Shown piece after piece: positions 24,565 through 33,247 of a stretch of 64,000 bases of DNA. The DNA is taken from assembly GCA_965657965.1 (NCBI GenBank), contig CBFHQM010000006.1, positions 27,460 through 91,459 on the forward strand. Direction: 5' to 3'. The notes under the pieces were generated by a model. That model saw nothing but the letters and a program-made list of their open reading frames with translations, searched no databases and was not told the origin of the DNA. The position numbers and the translations under genes were made by a program. The stretch's first letter is position 1; each line of letters opens with the position of its first letter. The stretch comes from UBA8752 sp965657965. Lineage in GTDB: Bacteria; Bacteroidota; Bacteroidia; Flavobacteriales_D; Sanyastnellaceae.

Positions 24565-25299
24565 TCAAAGGCCGAGTCCCACAGTCAAGCCAAAGCGCCA
24601 GCCCGGACCGCTGTTGCTGTTCAGGTAAGTGCTCCATCTGGAGCTGTCAAAGACACGGGGCTCCAAACTGTCTTCGGCAAGCTCCTGCTGTCCGTTGGTC
24701 AAGGGCACATCGGCCTGCCACTTCCGCGAGTAACTGCGGAACATAGGGCCTGTGTAGATCTCGATGCTGATGCCATTGTCGCTAAACCATTGATAGCCGA
24801 CCATAACCCCTCCGCCCCAATGGAATTGACTAAACGTGCCGTCCAATTCGCTCTGGTATTGGTCCGCGGGTAAACCACCATCCGGATTGTCCAAGTCTTC
24901 GTCAATTTTCAAAGACCAGTTTTCGAAGCGTCCTTGAATGGCCACAAATACCCCCTCAGGCATGCCACCATATACCCAAGCATAGCGCCGGATTTCTGGG
25001 GAGCATCGCCAGCCTCCGTGTTCCACCTCCACATTGGTTCGGGTGTTCAATCCCGTCATTCCATCGTAGTAATACCCGGAATAATCTTCTGCTGCACCAA
25101 TGCCCGCAAAGGCCAGCTGAATCGAAGTGGATTCATTGATCACATGCTCAAAGCCCAATTCATAACGGGCAAAATACCAGTCACTCAAGTTGAGTTTGAG
25201 CAAGTTTCGCGCGTCAATGTTGTCGTCTTGAGCCACCACTGAAGGCGGCCAAGAAGCGGCCATAACCAGAAACAAAAGGAAAAAAGGCTTTATGGACAT
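24565..25299 (-). CDS. Outer-membrane beta-barrel protein, unknown role
   Basis: A 244-residue protein with signal peptide MSIKPFFLLFLVMAASWPPS (cleavage near VVAQD). The mature part alternates polar and hydrophobic residues in strand-like stretches (YELGFEHVINESTSIQLAFA, WGGGVMVGYQWF, WRFGLTVGLGL) with a barrel-like final strand, similar to DUF3575-type outer-membrane proteins. ATG 25299 is chosen because it starts the signal peptide. It overlaps the upstream lipoprotein gene by 10 bases, so the two are translated together. Confidence 0.7.
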   Translation of the reverse strand: MSIKPFFLLFLVMAASWPPSVVAQDDNIDARNLLKLNLSDWYFARYELGFEHVINESTSIQLAFAGIGAAEDYSGYYYDGMTGLNTRTNVEVEHGGWRCSPEIRRYAWVYGGMPEGVFVAIQGRFENWSLKIDEDLDNPDGGLPADQYQSELDGTFSQFHWGGGVMVGYQWFSDNGISIEIYTGPMFRSYSRKWQADVPLTNGQQELAEDSLEPRVFDSSRWSTYLNSNSGPGWRFGLTVGLGL

Positions 25300-25769
25300 G
25301 CTGCGTATGAATATGTGATGCCCAATATGCGCCAAGTTTGGTCTTCTCGAACCAATTGAAAGGCATCATGGCCACAATGACTCAACGAGTCCCCCACGTA
25401 AAACTCATATGGGGCCCAAACTTCCGCGAATTCACCCGAGTACTGAACCACCGCATCGTGGATTCGTTCGATGTATGGCAGACCTGGCTGTCCCACAGCA
25501 GACATAAAATCCCGACGTTCAGTTCGCTTTGTCTTCGCCATTCCTTGGGTCAAATCCACGGACACAAACAAAGCCTCCGGATGCAGCGTGAATCCAATTC
25601 TCGTGCTGTCTCTGGCCTCCATCCCTTGGAATAGGTCATGAATCACGGAGAGAATGGCCGCTTCTGTATCGTTGGTCTGCGGCAACACTTCCACCACCTC
25701 GGACTCCACCGATTGACACCCTCCAAAAACCAAAAGGGCAGTCAACAAAATCAAAAGGTCTCGGCTCAT
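25290..25769 (-). CDS. Lipoprotein with SnoaL/NTF2-like domain
   Basis: A 159-residue lipoprotein: MSRDLLILLTALLVFGGC gives a lipobox (FGGC, Cys18). The rest has the NTF2-like pattern of DUF4440/SnoaL proteins: an N-terminal helix with AILSVIHDLFQGMEARDS, then HPEALFV, AVVQYSGEFAEVWAPYEFYV and a final strand TWRILGITYS. Such folds bind small hydrophobic ligands or act as small enzymes. Its start overlaps the stop of the upstream gene (ATGA) and its end overlaps the next start, so it is the middle gene of a coupled trio. Confidence 0.7.
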   Translation of the reverse strand: MSRDLLILLTALLVFGGCQSVESEVVEVLPQTNDTEAAILSVIHDLFQGMEARDSTRIGFTLHPEALFVSVDLTQGMAKTKRTERRDFMSAVGQPGLPYIERIHDAVVQYSGEFAEVWAPYEFYVGDSLSHCGHDAFQLVREDQTWRILGITYSYAACP

Positions 25770-26575
25770 TTGGCCATCATAACACGGGAGGTCCAAACCT
25801 CGCCCGTCCTTGAGATGCAACGCACCACAACCATTCCAGTGTGACCCAGCGCCAAAGTCCTCTGGCCCGGAGTCAGGTCTCCATCAAACAACACACGGCC
25901 ATCCAAAGTAAAGACGGCACAGCGCATGGCCGATTGGCCAACCACATTCAACTGCCCCTCCCCTGGACTCCATGCACGCGCCAAACCGGATTCCATTTCG
26001 CCAATGCCGCTGCTCAAACCTTCCTGAAAGTCTACCTGAACCCCCTCGAACTCGTCGCCAGAAGAAACCCCATTGCCATTGGCAGCAATCGCTGCCACAT
26101 AGACACTCACCGGACCGCTCCCTGCAGGTGGTGCTGTCCATTCAATCATAAAGAAGCCATCAGCACAAAGGTCATTTTGTTCGAAAATATGCCGCCCATT
26201 CACCTCGTCGAGATAGATGCAGTCTCCGGCAGATTGATCCGTGAACGTTCCTGCATTTGAACCGTCTGCGAGAACGGCGGTTCCGTGAACGCCAAAGCCC
26301 GCAGGATTGCCCGAACCCGAAACAGTAACCCAAATGGTGTGCGTCTCACCCGGCGTATACTCGGGCACACCAACCATGTCTAAGATGGCCAACTGAACCT
26401 CAACACTCGGATTGTAATTGCCCCCGGCGTGACATTGCTGGCAAGTGGTTTCACTCCCCGGTGCGCCCGTGCGGTCTTTGTTCTGCTGGTGCGCAACACC
26501 GCTGCTGTTCGACATCAAAGCCGCCGACATCAGAACAAGGGCAAACAGCGCAACGAGGGTAGAAATTCTCTTCAT
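25766..26575 (-). CDS. Choice-of-anchor V type secreted protein with T9SS sorting domain
   Basis: A 269-residue exported protein. After the signal peptide (MKRISTLVALFALVLMSAAL) it has the GAPGSETTCQQCH motif that marks the choice-of-anchor V / Reeler-like family; CxxCH could bind haem covalently. A beta-sandwich follows (VQLAILDMVGVPEYTPGETH ... GFFMIEWTAPPAGSGPVSVYVAA), then a type A sorting domain (about 200-269). It is first in a trio with the lipoprotein and the barrel protein, with stop and start codons overlapping. Surface export is a sound inference; function is not known. Confidence 0.8.
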   Translation of the reverse strand: MKRISTLVALFALVLMSAALMSNSSGVAHQQNKDRTGAPGSETTCQQCHAGGNYNPSVEVQLAILDMVGVPEYTPGETHTIWVTVSGSGNPAGFGVHGTAVLADGSNAGTFTDQSAGDCIYLDEVNGRHIFEQNDLCADGFFMIEWTAPPAGSGPVSVYVAAIAANGNGVSSGDEFEGVQVDFQEGLSSGIGEMESGLARAWSPGEGQLNVVGQSAMRCAVFTLDGRVLFDGDLTPGQRTLALGHTGMVVVRCISRTGEVWTSRVMMAK

Positions 26576-26852
26576 GGAATTAAAATTAAGGAGCAATAAA
26601 AATGAACATCGGCAACGAACCAAAATGCCAAAATCAATGAAGCATTTCTTGTCTCAGGACAAGAGGTTCGCTCACATCGTCAAAAAGCAGATGCTCAAGG
26701 CCATCAATGAAACAGGCGAGCCGCCCAATGGTTGCACAAAAAACTCGCGAAATGACAAACGTCAGCGCCAGCGCTGCTAAAAGTCATTGGATAGGCCGCC
26801 ACATTTTGAGTGCTTGTAAGACGCTTCTCCGATTCACTTTAAAACCGCTGCC

Positions 26853-27377
26853 ATGACCTCTGTCAATCCCACCCTCTCCAACCAACTTGACCGCAGTTGG
26901 GCCGACCGCCTTGTCCCGCAACTCAACCGGTTAATGGCCGATTTTGAAATGTTGCGATTCAACACAAGAAGCGCCATCTGGAATGGCTGGGGAGAACAGT
27001 ATCCCGCCATGCTCGAAATGCTACCCGAGTACATGACACACGCGGAAAATGCCGTTGAGATCATCGGAAAAAGGGTGCGTTGTTTAGAAGGCCAACCCGT
27101 CTCCACAATGGCGCAAGCCATCGAATTGGCCACGATCAAGTCCAGCGATGGCGCTTTACATCACCGCGCTTGTGCTCGGGTCTTACGGGAGTCACTCTCC
27201 CACCTGCTCGCCATGGAAAGGGAACTAATTGCCGCCGCACAGCACGCAGGCGATGAAGTCACCGCCATGCGGATCAGCGAGCTGATGCAATTCCAAGAAG
27301 AAGCACTTTGGAAGCTCCGCACCTCTCTCAGACGCACAGCTTTTGAAGACAAATACTTGAGCCGCGAGTCGGCCTGA
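26853..27377 (+). CDS. Dps/ferritin-like protein lacking expected metal ligands
   Basis: A 174-residue, mainly helical protein that resembles Dps: LVPQLNRLMADFEMLRFNTR followed by AIWNGWGEQYPAMLEMLPEY and AVEIIGKRVRCLEGQPVSTM match the first two helices and the IxxRxxxLGG turn. Dps detoxifies iron and peroxide and protects DNA in starvation. However, the FHWN histidine appears as AIWN and the second histidine as YPAML, so the intersubunit ferroxidase site looks incomplete. The C-terminal helix pair is charged (ELMQFQEEALWKLRTSLRRT). It may be a structural, non-ferroxidase member. Convergent with the gene at 27391. Confidence 0.65.
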   Translation: MTSVNPTLSNQLDRSWADRLVPQLNRLMADFEMLRFNTRSAIWNGWGEQYPAMLEMLPEYMTHAENAVEIIGKRVRCLEGQPVSTMAQAIELATIKSSDGALHHRACARVLRESLSHLLAMERELIAAAQHAGDEVTAMRISELMQFQEEALWKLRTSLRRTAFEDKYLSRESA

Positions 27378-27390
27378 CAACGGTCGTGTC

Positions 27391-30300
27391 TTAACGCTGA
27401 ATCATCAGGTGACTGGCATGCTCTACTCCTTCTGGAAGCTCCAGAACGAAGTAATGAGACCCATCTGAAGCACCATCTCCGTCCCAATCATTCTGGTAGC
27501 CTTCGGCGGAATACACAACCGCCCCATTGCGGTTGTACACCGTCAAACGGTTGTCGGGATAGAGCTCAATGTATTTGAAAATGAGCCGGTCGTTCTTGCC
27601 ATCTCCATTGGGCGTGAAAATGTTGACGAGTTCCACCGAACAGGCCAAGATGTCCAAAACATGCGTGTCTGAATCTCCGCACAACCCCTCCAGTACGTGC
27701 GTCACAGTTACCACACCCACTCCTGCTGCTTCTAAATTCAAGAGCCCAGTCTCGGCATTCACACACGCGTTGCCAGAGGCGCTGTTTGCGCTCCAAACCC
27801 CGTCTGCCCAAATGGAGCCCAATTGCCATTCTTCGACACCGATACACAACTCATCGTTGGGCACATCCACCAAAATGGTGGCGTCGCGTTGCGGAACCAC
27901 CGTCACTTGAATCGCGTCCACATCGGTGCAGACATCGGTAATGGTGTACGACACCTCATAATTGCCGGGGCCGATTCCTGGGTCAAAGCTGCCCGCGGGT
28001 GAGAGGCATCCTGCACAACTTGCGGCCCAGGTTCCTCCGTTGTCTGCTGCAGAAAAGACCAGCGTGGCCGCCGACTCGCACAAATCCGGAATGTCGTCAA
28101 TTGTAGCATCCACAGCTGGAGCGACTTCTAGGTCAACACTTCCAGCCAGGCTGCATCCCAAGGCGTCGTCGTAAGCAATGGTCACGGTGTGAGACCCGAC
28201 ACCGGCGTCCCCTGGATCAAAAAATCCACTCCCATTAATGCAGTTCCCACAATCAGAAGACCAAACCAAATTTGGTACGTTCGACCAAACCGCCTCAGCA
28301 GAAAGGTCCAAGTCGACATTCAAACTGCTGCCTGAGCTGTTCACACAAAACGGATCTTCGTCTTGCAACGTCACCACCAAAATGGGCAGGATCTCCGTCG
28401 CAAACGACGCTGAATTCGTACAACTGCCATTTTCGACAGTGTAAGTCAACACGGTCGCTCCCAGCTCCGCCAAGTTGGGGGCAAACGTAGCATTGGTCAA
28501 GCCAGAGCCCGTGGAACTCCATTCTCCTCCGGCGACATCCGCGGTCAAGTCCAAAGCCGCTCCGTTTTCACAGAAAGCCACCGGAACGTTTGCCGAACCA
28601 ATGGGTTGATCGGCATCCACGGTCACCATGGCTGAACTCTCAACGCCACAGCCCGCGCCCGGAAGAAAACTGACTTCATACAAACCAGCAGCAGGTGGGG
28701 TAAAACTGCCCGACGTCAACATGCACCCACCGCAGTCTGCCGACCAAGTGCCCGCCAAACCATCACCATCCAATTGAATGGCGCCAATGGACTCACAGTA
28801 CGCGACGTCTTCCAATTCTGCAGAAATGGCTTCGCCAATGTTCAATTCAACCGTACCTACTGCCGTGCAAACCGAGCCAAAAGTGTATTCAGCGAGGAAC
28901 TCTCCCGTTCCCGAGGCTGGGTCAAACACACCATCCGGTGTCACGCACCCCCCACAATCCGCCGTCCAAACTCCACCCGCTGGTGTTCCCAGCAGAGTCA
29001 CAGGCTCGGAAAAGGGACACAGTGCACCCACATTGCCGGTATTGACATTTGGCGTCAGCCCGGACTGTATTTCTTGAACCTCCGTGACTTCACCGCAATC
29101 CCCCATCACCGTGTACGTGACTTCGAGCGTACCTGGCGCAACTTGAGCCGGATCAATCTGACCTTCCACTTGAAGACACCCCACGCAGTTGGCCTCCCAT
29201 GTTCCACCTGCCGTTTCGGCTTGCAAAGTGACCACGTCATCCTCACTGCACAGCACGTCCAACGCGTTTCCATCGGCATCCAAGAGCGCAAAATCCGCAG
29301 TTTGCGATTCGATGCTGAATTCAATGAGCACCGTATCCATCGCCATGAATTGAGCCGTATCCGGCTCTTCCGGCTCCACGTTACACAGGTAGTAAAGGGT
29401 CACAGTGCCGTCGAAATTAACGCCACCCCCTGAGCCTGTCCACCCGTTCTGAATGGTCAATTCCCAAGCCCCATCCCCCTCCAAAAGACCTGCAGACGTT
29501 GGAAAGCAAGCCTCGTAGAACCCCCCCTGTGTGGTGTTCCAATTGAATGGCCATTCTCCGAGGTTGGTCCCGTTCAGATTGAAGTTGAATCCTTCGATAA
29601 AACCGCAAGTACCCGAAGGGTCGCAAATCTGAAGTCCCATGTCGCCAGGCCAACTGCCTCCAGCTGGGCTCCAGTTGTTGGTGACCGAGAAGCCCAAGAG
29701 CTCCCCATCGAAGTCAAAAAAGGAAGAGCCTGTTTGAATGGCCCCCAAATTGTAATTGTACACGACCGGAAACTCACAGGCATCATCCGGAATGGCATCG
29801 CAGCTTCCGGCAACCGGCGGAGGAGGTAAAATCTCAGGGAAATTGGCCCCAATTACCACTTCTGTAGCGCCGTCGATGCACACCGAAACACTGTCCCCTT
29901 GCCCGATGATCTCATCTCCAATCAAGTAAACCAAAGACGTTTGTGTCTCGCCAGTTGGGGCGTACCGATATGCAACGTTGTTAATGTCAAACTCTCCCGT
30001 ATTGTATTCCTCAGGACCATAGGAATTGCCAACGCCGGCCTGAATCCCCACCACAGCCGTAATGGACAAACAAGAGGAGAACTGCCCAATGTGCATCTCC
30101 ACCACATTTGAGGTTTCGTGCAAGACCACTTGCGTCACCAACTCGTTTTCACCACATCCTGTTTGAGGCAAGTTTTCCCAACTCACCACGAACCTTCGGC
30201 AAGGTGCCTCCCCCAAGGTGGCCGTCCGCACTTCCCCCCCGCTGTTGCTGATGTATGCATACGGCGCCATCACAGAGTTTGCTGGCAACGTTCCAGAGCC

Positions 30301-30714
30301 GAGAGGCTGGTTTGGGTAATTGAACGTCCCCGTGAGTCCTGTACTGAACGTGAGGAATCCTTTGCGGTTCACCTTCAAGGAAAAGAAATCGTTGTCAAAA
30401 AAACTAAAGCCAAAAGGCAAGTCAAGATTGCTCGAAAATCCATTGGTGAACCCGGTCAATTCTTCGCCACTGCCCAAATCCAATGGGGGGGCATAACCGA
30501 TGGATTCTACAACGTAATCGGTGGTTTCTGCGGACCGCTCAAAATCGGGCACCACCCAGACGCAAGAGTCCTGACAACCCGCTGTTAACCCCTCAGGTCC
30601 ATTGAGAAATCCACAATCTTCCTGACCTTGAACCAACGATGGAAAGACGGCGCTAAGAAGCAAGACCACCAGCGCGGAAAAGACAGGCACAACACGAGAT
30701 GACAAGAATGGCAT
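27391..30714 (-). CDS. Large secreted protein with type B T9SS (gliding-motility-associated) C-terminus
   Basis: A 1,107-residue exported protein. The signal peptide covers about residues 1-30 (cleavage near LVQGQED). The N-terminal part (about 35-270) is a beta-rich domain with GFSFFDNDFFSLKVNRKGFL. A second domain (about 300-450) resembles a proprotein-convertase-like P domain (WPGDMGLQICDP ... WELTIQNGWTGSGGGVNF). Six or more Ig-like modules follow, with the repeated signature GxWxADCGGC. The end is a type B sorting domain: VNIFTPNGDGKNDRLIFKYI ... YNRNGAVVYSAEGYQNDWDG. Type B cargo is usually exported by T9SS and released or attached independently of type A processing. A role in matrix, adhesion or motility is inference. 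Confidence 0.87.
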   Translation of the reverse strand: MPFLSSRVVPVFSALVVLLLSAVFPSLVQGQEDCGFLNGPEGLTAGCQDSCVWVVPDFERSAETTDYVVESIGYAPPLDLGSGEELTGFTNGFSSNLDLPFGFSFFDNDFFSLKVNRKGFLTFSTGLTGTFNYPNQPLGSGTLPANSVMAPYAYISNSGGEVRTATLGEAPCRRFVVSWENLPQTGCGENELVTQVVLHETSNVVEMHIGQFSSCLSITAVVGIQAGVGNSYGPEEYNTGEFDINNVAYRYAPTGETQTSLVYLIGDEIIGQGDSVSVCIDGATEVVIGANFPEILPPPPVAGSCDAIPDDACEFPVVYNYNLGAIQTGSSFFDFDGELLGFSVTNNWSPAGGSWPGDMGLQICDPSGTCGFIEGFNFNLNGTNLGEWPFNWNTTQGGFYEACFPTSAGLLEGDGAWELTIQNGWTGSGGGVNFDGTVTLYYLCNVEPEEPDTAQFMAMDTVLIEFSIESQTADFALLDADGNALDVLCSEDDVVTLQAETAGGTWEANCVGCLQVEGQIDPAQVAPGTLEVTYTVMGDCGEVTEVQEIQSGLTPNVNTGNVGALCPFSEPVTLLGTPAGGVWTADCGGCVTPDGVFDPASGTGEFLAEYTFGSVCTAVGTVELNIGEAISAELEDVAYCESIGAIQLDGDGLAGTWSADCGGCMLTSGSFTPPAAGLYEVSFLPGAGCGVESSAMVTVDADQPIGSANVPVAFCENGAALDLTADVAGGEWSSTGSGLTNATFAPNLAELGATVLTYTVENGSCTNSASFATEILPILVVTLQDEDPFCVNSSGSSLNVDLDLSAEAVWSNVPNLVWSSDCGNCINGSGFFDPGDAGVGSHTVTIAYDDALGCSLAGSVDLEVAPAVDATIDDIPDLCESAATLVFSAADNGGTWAASCAGCLSPAGSFDPGIGPGNYEVSYTITDVCTDVDAIQVTVVPQRDATILVDVPNDELCIGVEEWQLGSIWADGVWSANSASGNACVNAETGLLNLEAAGVGVVTVTHVLEGLCGDSDTHVLDILACSVELVNIFTPNGDGKNDRLIFKYIELYPDNRLTVYNRNGAVVYSAEGYQNDWDGDGASDGSHYFVLELPEGVEHASHLMIQR

Positions 30715-30756
30715 GCCGAAAATTAGGCCAAAGACCCTAAAGCACCACCAATGGCG

Positions 30757-32937
30757 TCAATTCGCGCAAGTTTCGCCAAACATCGACAGCAAATCAAGGA
30801 TGTCATTCACTCCAACAACCCCGTCGGCGTTGACATCCGCTTGTAACTCAGTGCCGCTCTCTCCAAAATCAGCCAAGGCCATCAGGAGGTCAGTGGCCCC
30901 CACTACACCATCGGTATCCAAGTCCAGCTGGCAAGTCCATGCCATCCAAGGTGAGACGCCAAATTGACGTCCTGCCCTCTCCAAGGCCATTTCCGCAAGC
31001 TCTTTGCCCAATTGACGCCCAGGAAAATCATCCGCAGGAGGGTGTATCCCTCCCCAAATTCGCGACAAACTGCATTGGTCGGAGGCGTCTCGGTACGTGG
31101 CCCACTGCAACTCCATCGACTGAGATGGACCGTCCTCAAAGACGAGAAATTGATTCTGAGACAAGGCAAATACGCCCATGCCGCCAGGGAAGAATGGGTC
31201 TCCCGTGATCGCCGTCAATACTTCTGCTGCTGCTCGAGAGAACGTGCTGTGACCACTCACGTAGCCGGCAAACGGTGGCGTCACAAAACTCGGCCGTTGG
31301 TAAGGCCACCACTCTTCACACAAAATCCACCCCACTCCCGCTTCGTCCCAAACGGGATTGATGATGGCATCCGGCCCTCTCCACGCTTTGATTTTGATCT
31401 CGCCCACATGGCCTCCCGCGGCCAATGGATCACCGGCTTCGATGACTTCAATCCGACCGGGCAACAGGGGCAAACCACCAGGATGATAGCTGGCCAAAGT
31501 GGAATCCGTCCGCTGTCCCAATTCAGCCATGTAACGCAAGGCCGACACAGGCCGGATGTAATCGTAGTATCCTTTGTGCCCCCAAGCTGCAATGGCCGCA
31601 TCGTGCATCGCACCGCCCAAAGTCAAGTATGCGCGAACCGTATAGCGAAGGGGATCTAATGCCTCTCCAGCCCCTTCCCATCGGGTTGTAAAATCCGGGT
31701 GATCCATGGCGCCATTCAACAGAACAAACCAGTGTCCGGGTGGGGTTTCGCTTTCTGGTCCATCGGCCCAAAATTCAGCCAGTACACGCGTGTAATCGCC
31801 CCGTAGAACTTGGTTTTCGACGTAAGGCTGGCCTGTCGCTGGATTGAGTGCGTGGCCATTCGAAAAGTCTCCTCCTTCTGTCCAATTGTAAAACGAATCC
31901 GCCGTGGCGAAAGAGGCTGGGCCCGTGGCGTCCAAATTGCCCAAATTGCCCGGATCGATGCTCACCATTACGCCGTCTGCTGGGTCGAGGTGCTCACTCC
32001 AAAGGCCAACCATCGCAAAGCCCCAAGCATACTCATCGGCTATGTTGTTCACTTCTTCACCTTCGCCATAGAGAGGAGGAGCTCCGCAGTCCAAGTAAAC
32101 CGGCCATTCTTGCCCTCCTCGCAGCTTGACTTCTTTCACGGAGTCAGCGAGCGCAAAAGGCTGGACTCCGCCCCACTCAGCGCCAAGGAAATCAGGCGTT
32201 TCACTCAAAACATTTCCCGATTGATCGACAAACACTGGAATGGATAACGGCTGCCACGAGTTGGGATCTGTGAGGCCACTGTTGCCCGATGCGGACAGCT
32301 CTAGATCCGCATTGGATGCGGCGTAGTACAAGTTGGCATATCCACCAGACTCATTGGCGCCGTCCTGCAAACCAAAAGCAATCAACTGCTCCCCTATGTA
32401 GTTCCCCAATTCTGCCGCGCCTAGGCTATAATCCGTGCTTGTGTTGTTGGCATTGTAGCCCAATTCCGCCATCAACAGGTCTAACTCATCCTCGGTTTCG
32501 TTTGCACTTGGACTTGAGGCAAAACGATGGGAGAGCAATCGATATGCCGCATAACTCATGGCCATCTCTTGGGCCTCACGAATGCCCTGCGCGTCACCTG
32601 GAATCGTGAGTAAAGAAGGGTCTAAATCACATTCAAAACCTTGCCAGGTGCGCCCCAAAAAGATGGTTGTATCTAAATCGTCGTACGCTGCAAAGGCGTC
32701 AAAGCAGGCGACCGAGCAATGAAACAGGTTTCGGGCATGTACGGTTGGGCGTGCAAAGTCGCCCCGAATGGCCTCCAACAAAACGTCGTTCCATTGGCGT
32801 GCAACCGTGCTCTCCACGGCGGACTGTCTGGCCACAATGCTGCTGCTGTAAACGGTGGGCTCTGCGTGTTGGGCCACCGCCATCACCGACGGCATCATGG
32901 CCATCAGGATTACATATAATTTCCTCAAGGAGAACAT
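30757..32937 (-). CDS. Vanadium-dependent haloperoxidase-like enzyme with dockerin-like C-terminus
   Basis: A 726-residue exported enzyme of the vanadium haloperoxidase/PAP2 superfamily. A signal segment (about 1-22) is followed by a helical catalytic domain with the vanadate-binding set: Lys455 and Arg462-Pro463 in KGYYDYIRP, SGH at 561-563, and Arg626 and His632 in SRIWGGIHPPADD. Spacings (K to R, 7; R to H, 6) equal those of known vanadium haloperoxidases, where the final His binds vanadate and the SGH histidine is acid/base. It could oxidise halides with peroxide or act as a phosphatase; residues alone do not separate these. The tail has two EF-hand-like loops (DLDTDGVVGATDLLMALADF, DVNADGVVGVNDILDLL) as in a full dockerin. 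It lies 98 bases past xseB. Confidence 0.88.
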   Translation of the reverse strand: MFSLRKLYVILMAMMPSVMAVAQHAEPTVYSSSIVARQSAVESTVARQWNDVLLEAIRGDFARPTVHARNLFHCSVACFDAFAAYDDLDTTIFLGRTWQGFECDLDPSLLTIPGDAQGIREAQEMAMSYAAYRLLSHRFASSPSANETEDELDLLMAELGYNANNTSTDYSLGAAELGNYIGEQLIAFGLQDGANESGGYANLYYAASNADLELSASGNSGLTDPNSWQPLSIPVFVDQSGNVLSETPDFLGAEWGGVQPFALADSVKEVKLRGGQEWPVYLDCGAPPLYGEGEEVNNIADEYAWGFAMVGLWSEHLDPADGVMVSIDPGNLGNLDATGPASFATADSFYNWTEGGDFSNGHALNPATGQPYVENQVLRGDYTRVLAEFWADGPESETPPGHWFVLLNGAMDHPDFTTRWEGAGEALDPLRYTVRAYLTLGGAMHDAAIAAWGHKGYYDYIRPVSALRYMAELGQRTDSTLASYHPGGLPLLPGRIEVIEAGDPLAAGGHVGEIKIKAWRGPDAIINPVWDEAGVGWILCEEWWPYQRPSFVTPPFAGYVSGHSTFSRAAAEVLTAITGDPFFPGGMGVFALSQNQFLVFEDGPSQSMELQWATYRDASDQCSLSRIWGGIHPPADDFPGRQLGKELAEMALERAGRQFGVSPWMAWTCQLDLDTDGVVGATDLLMALADFGESGTELQADVNADGVVGVNDILDLLSMFGETCAN

Positions 32938-33035
32938 TCAATCTGAAGATAAACACCCCCAAACGCTTTCAACCCCGTCGGCGGCGAGAATGCGCGCTTG
33001 ACTTTGTCTGCGGGAAGGTTTTCAGAAGAATTACC

Positions 33036-33239
33036 TCAATCCTCTTCCCCGAGTTCATCCAAAACCTTCTGCACTTCATTTTCAGTGCTTCGAAGCCGCT
33101 CTCCGCAGTATGAAATCAGCTGGGCCGCACGCTTCACCTTTTCGGCCAATGCATCTACTCCAATCTCGTCCTGTTGCAAGGCCGAGAGGATTCCTTTCAG
33201 CTCCTCAAATGCAGCCGTATAATCTTTTGGCGTTTCCAT
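33036..33239 (-). CDS. xseB: Exodeoxyribonuclease VII small subunit
   Basis: A 67-residue helical protein with the XseB pattern: YTAAFEELKGILSALQQDEI, then VDALAEKVKRAAQLISYCGE and a C-terminal LRSTENEVQKVLDEL. Several copies wrap the large subunit to form the active nuclease. It follows xseA by eight bases and is surely co-transcribed. Confidence 0.92.
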   Translation of the reverse strand: METPKDYTAAFEELKGILSALQQDEIGVDALAEKVKRAAQLISYCGERLRSTENEVQKVLDELGEED

Positions 33240-33247
33240 GGCTCAAT

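Noticed and set aside
26625..26780. Possible small basic protein of about 50 residues before the Dps-like gene
   Set aside because: No ribosome site, no conservation evidence and an untypical, low-complexity end; the 277-base gap may only hold promoters.
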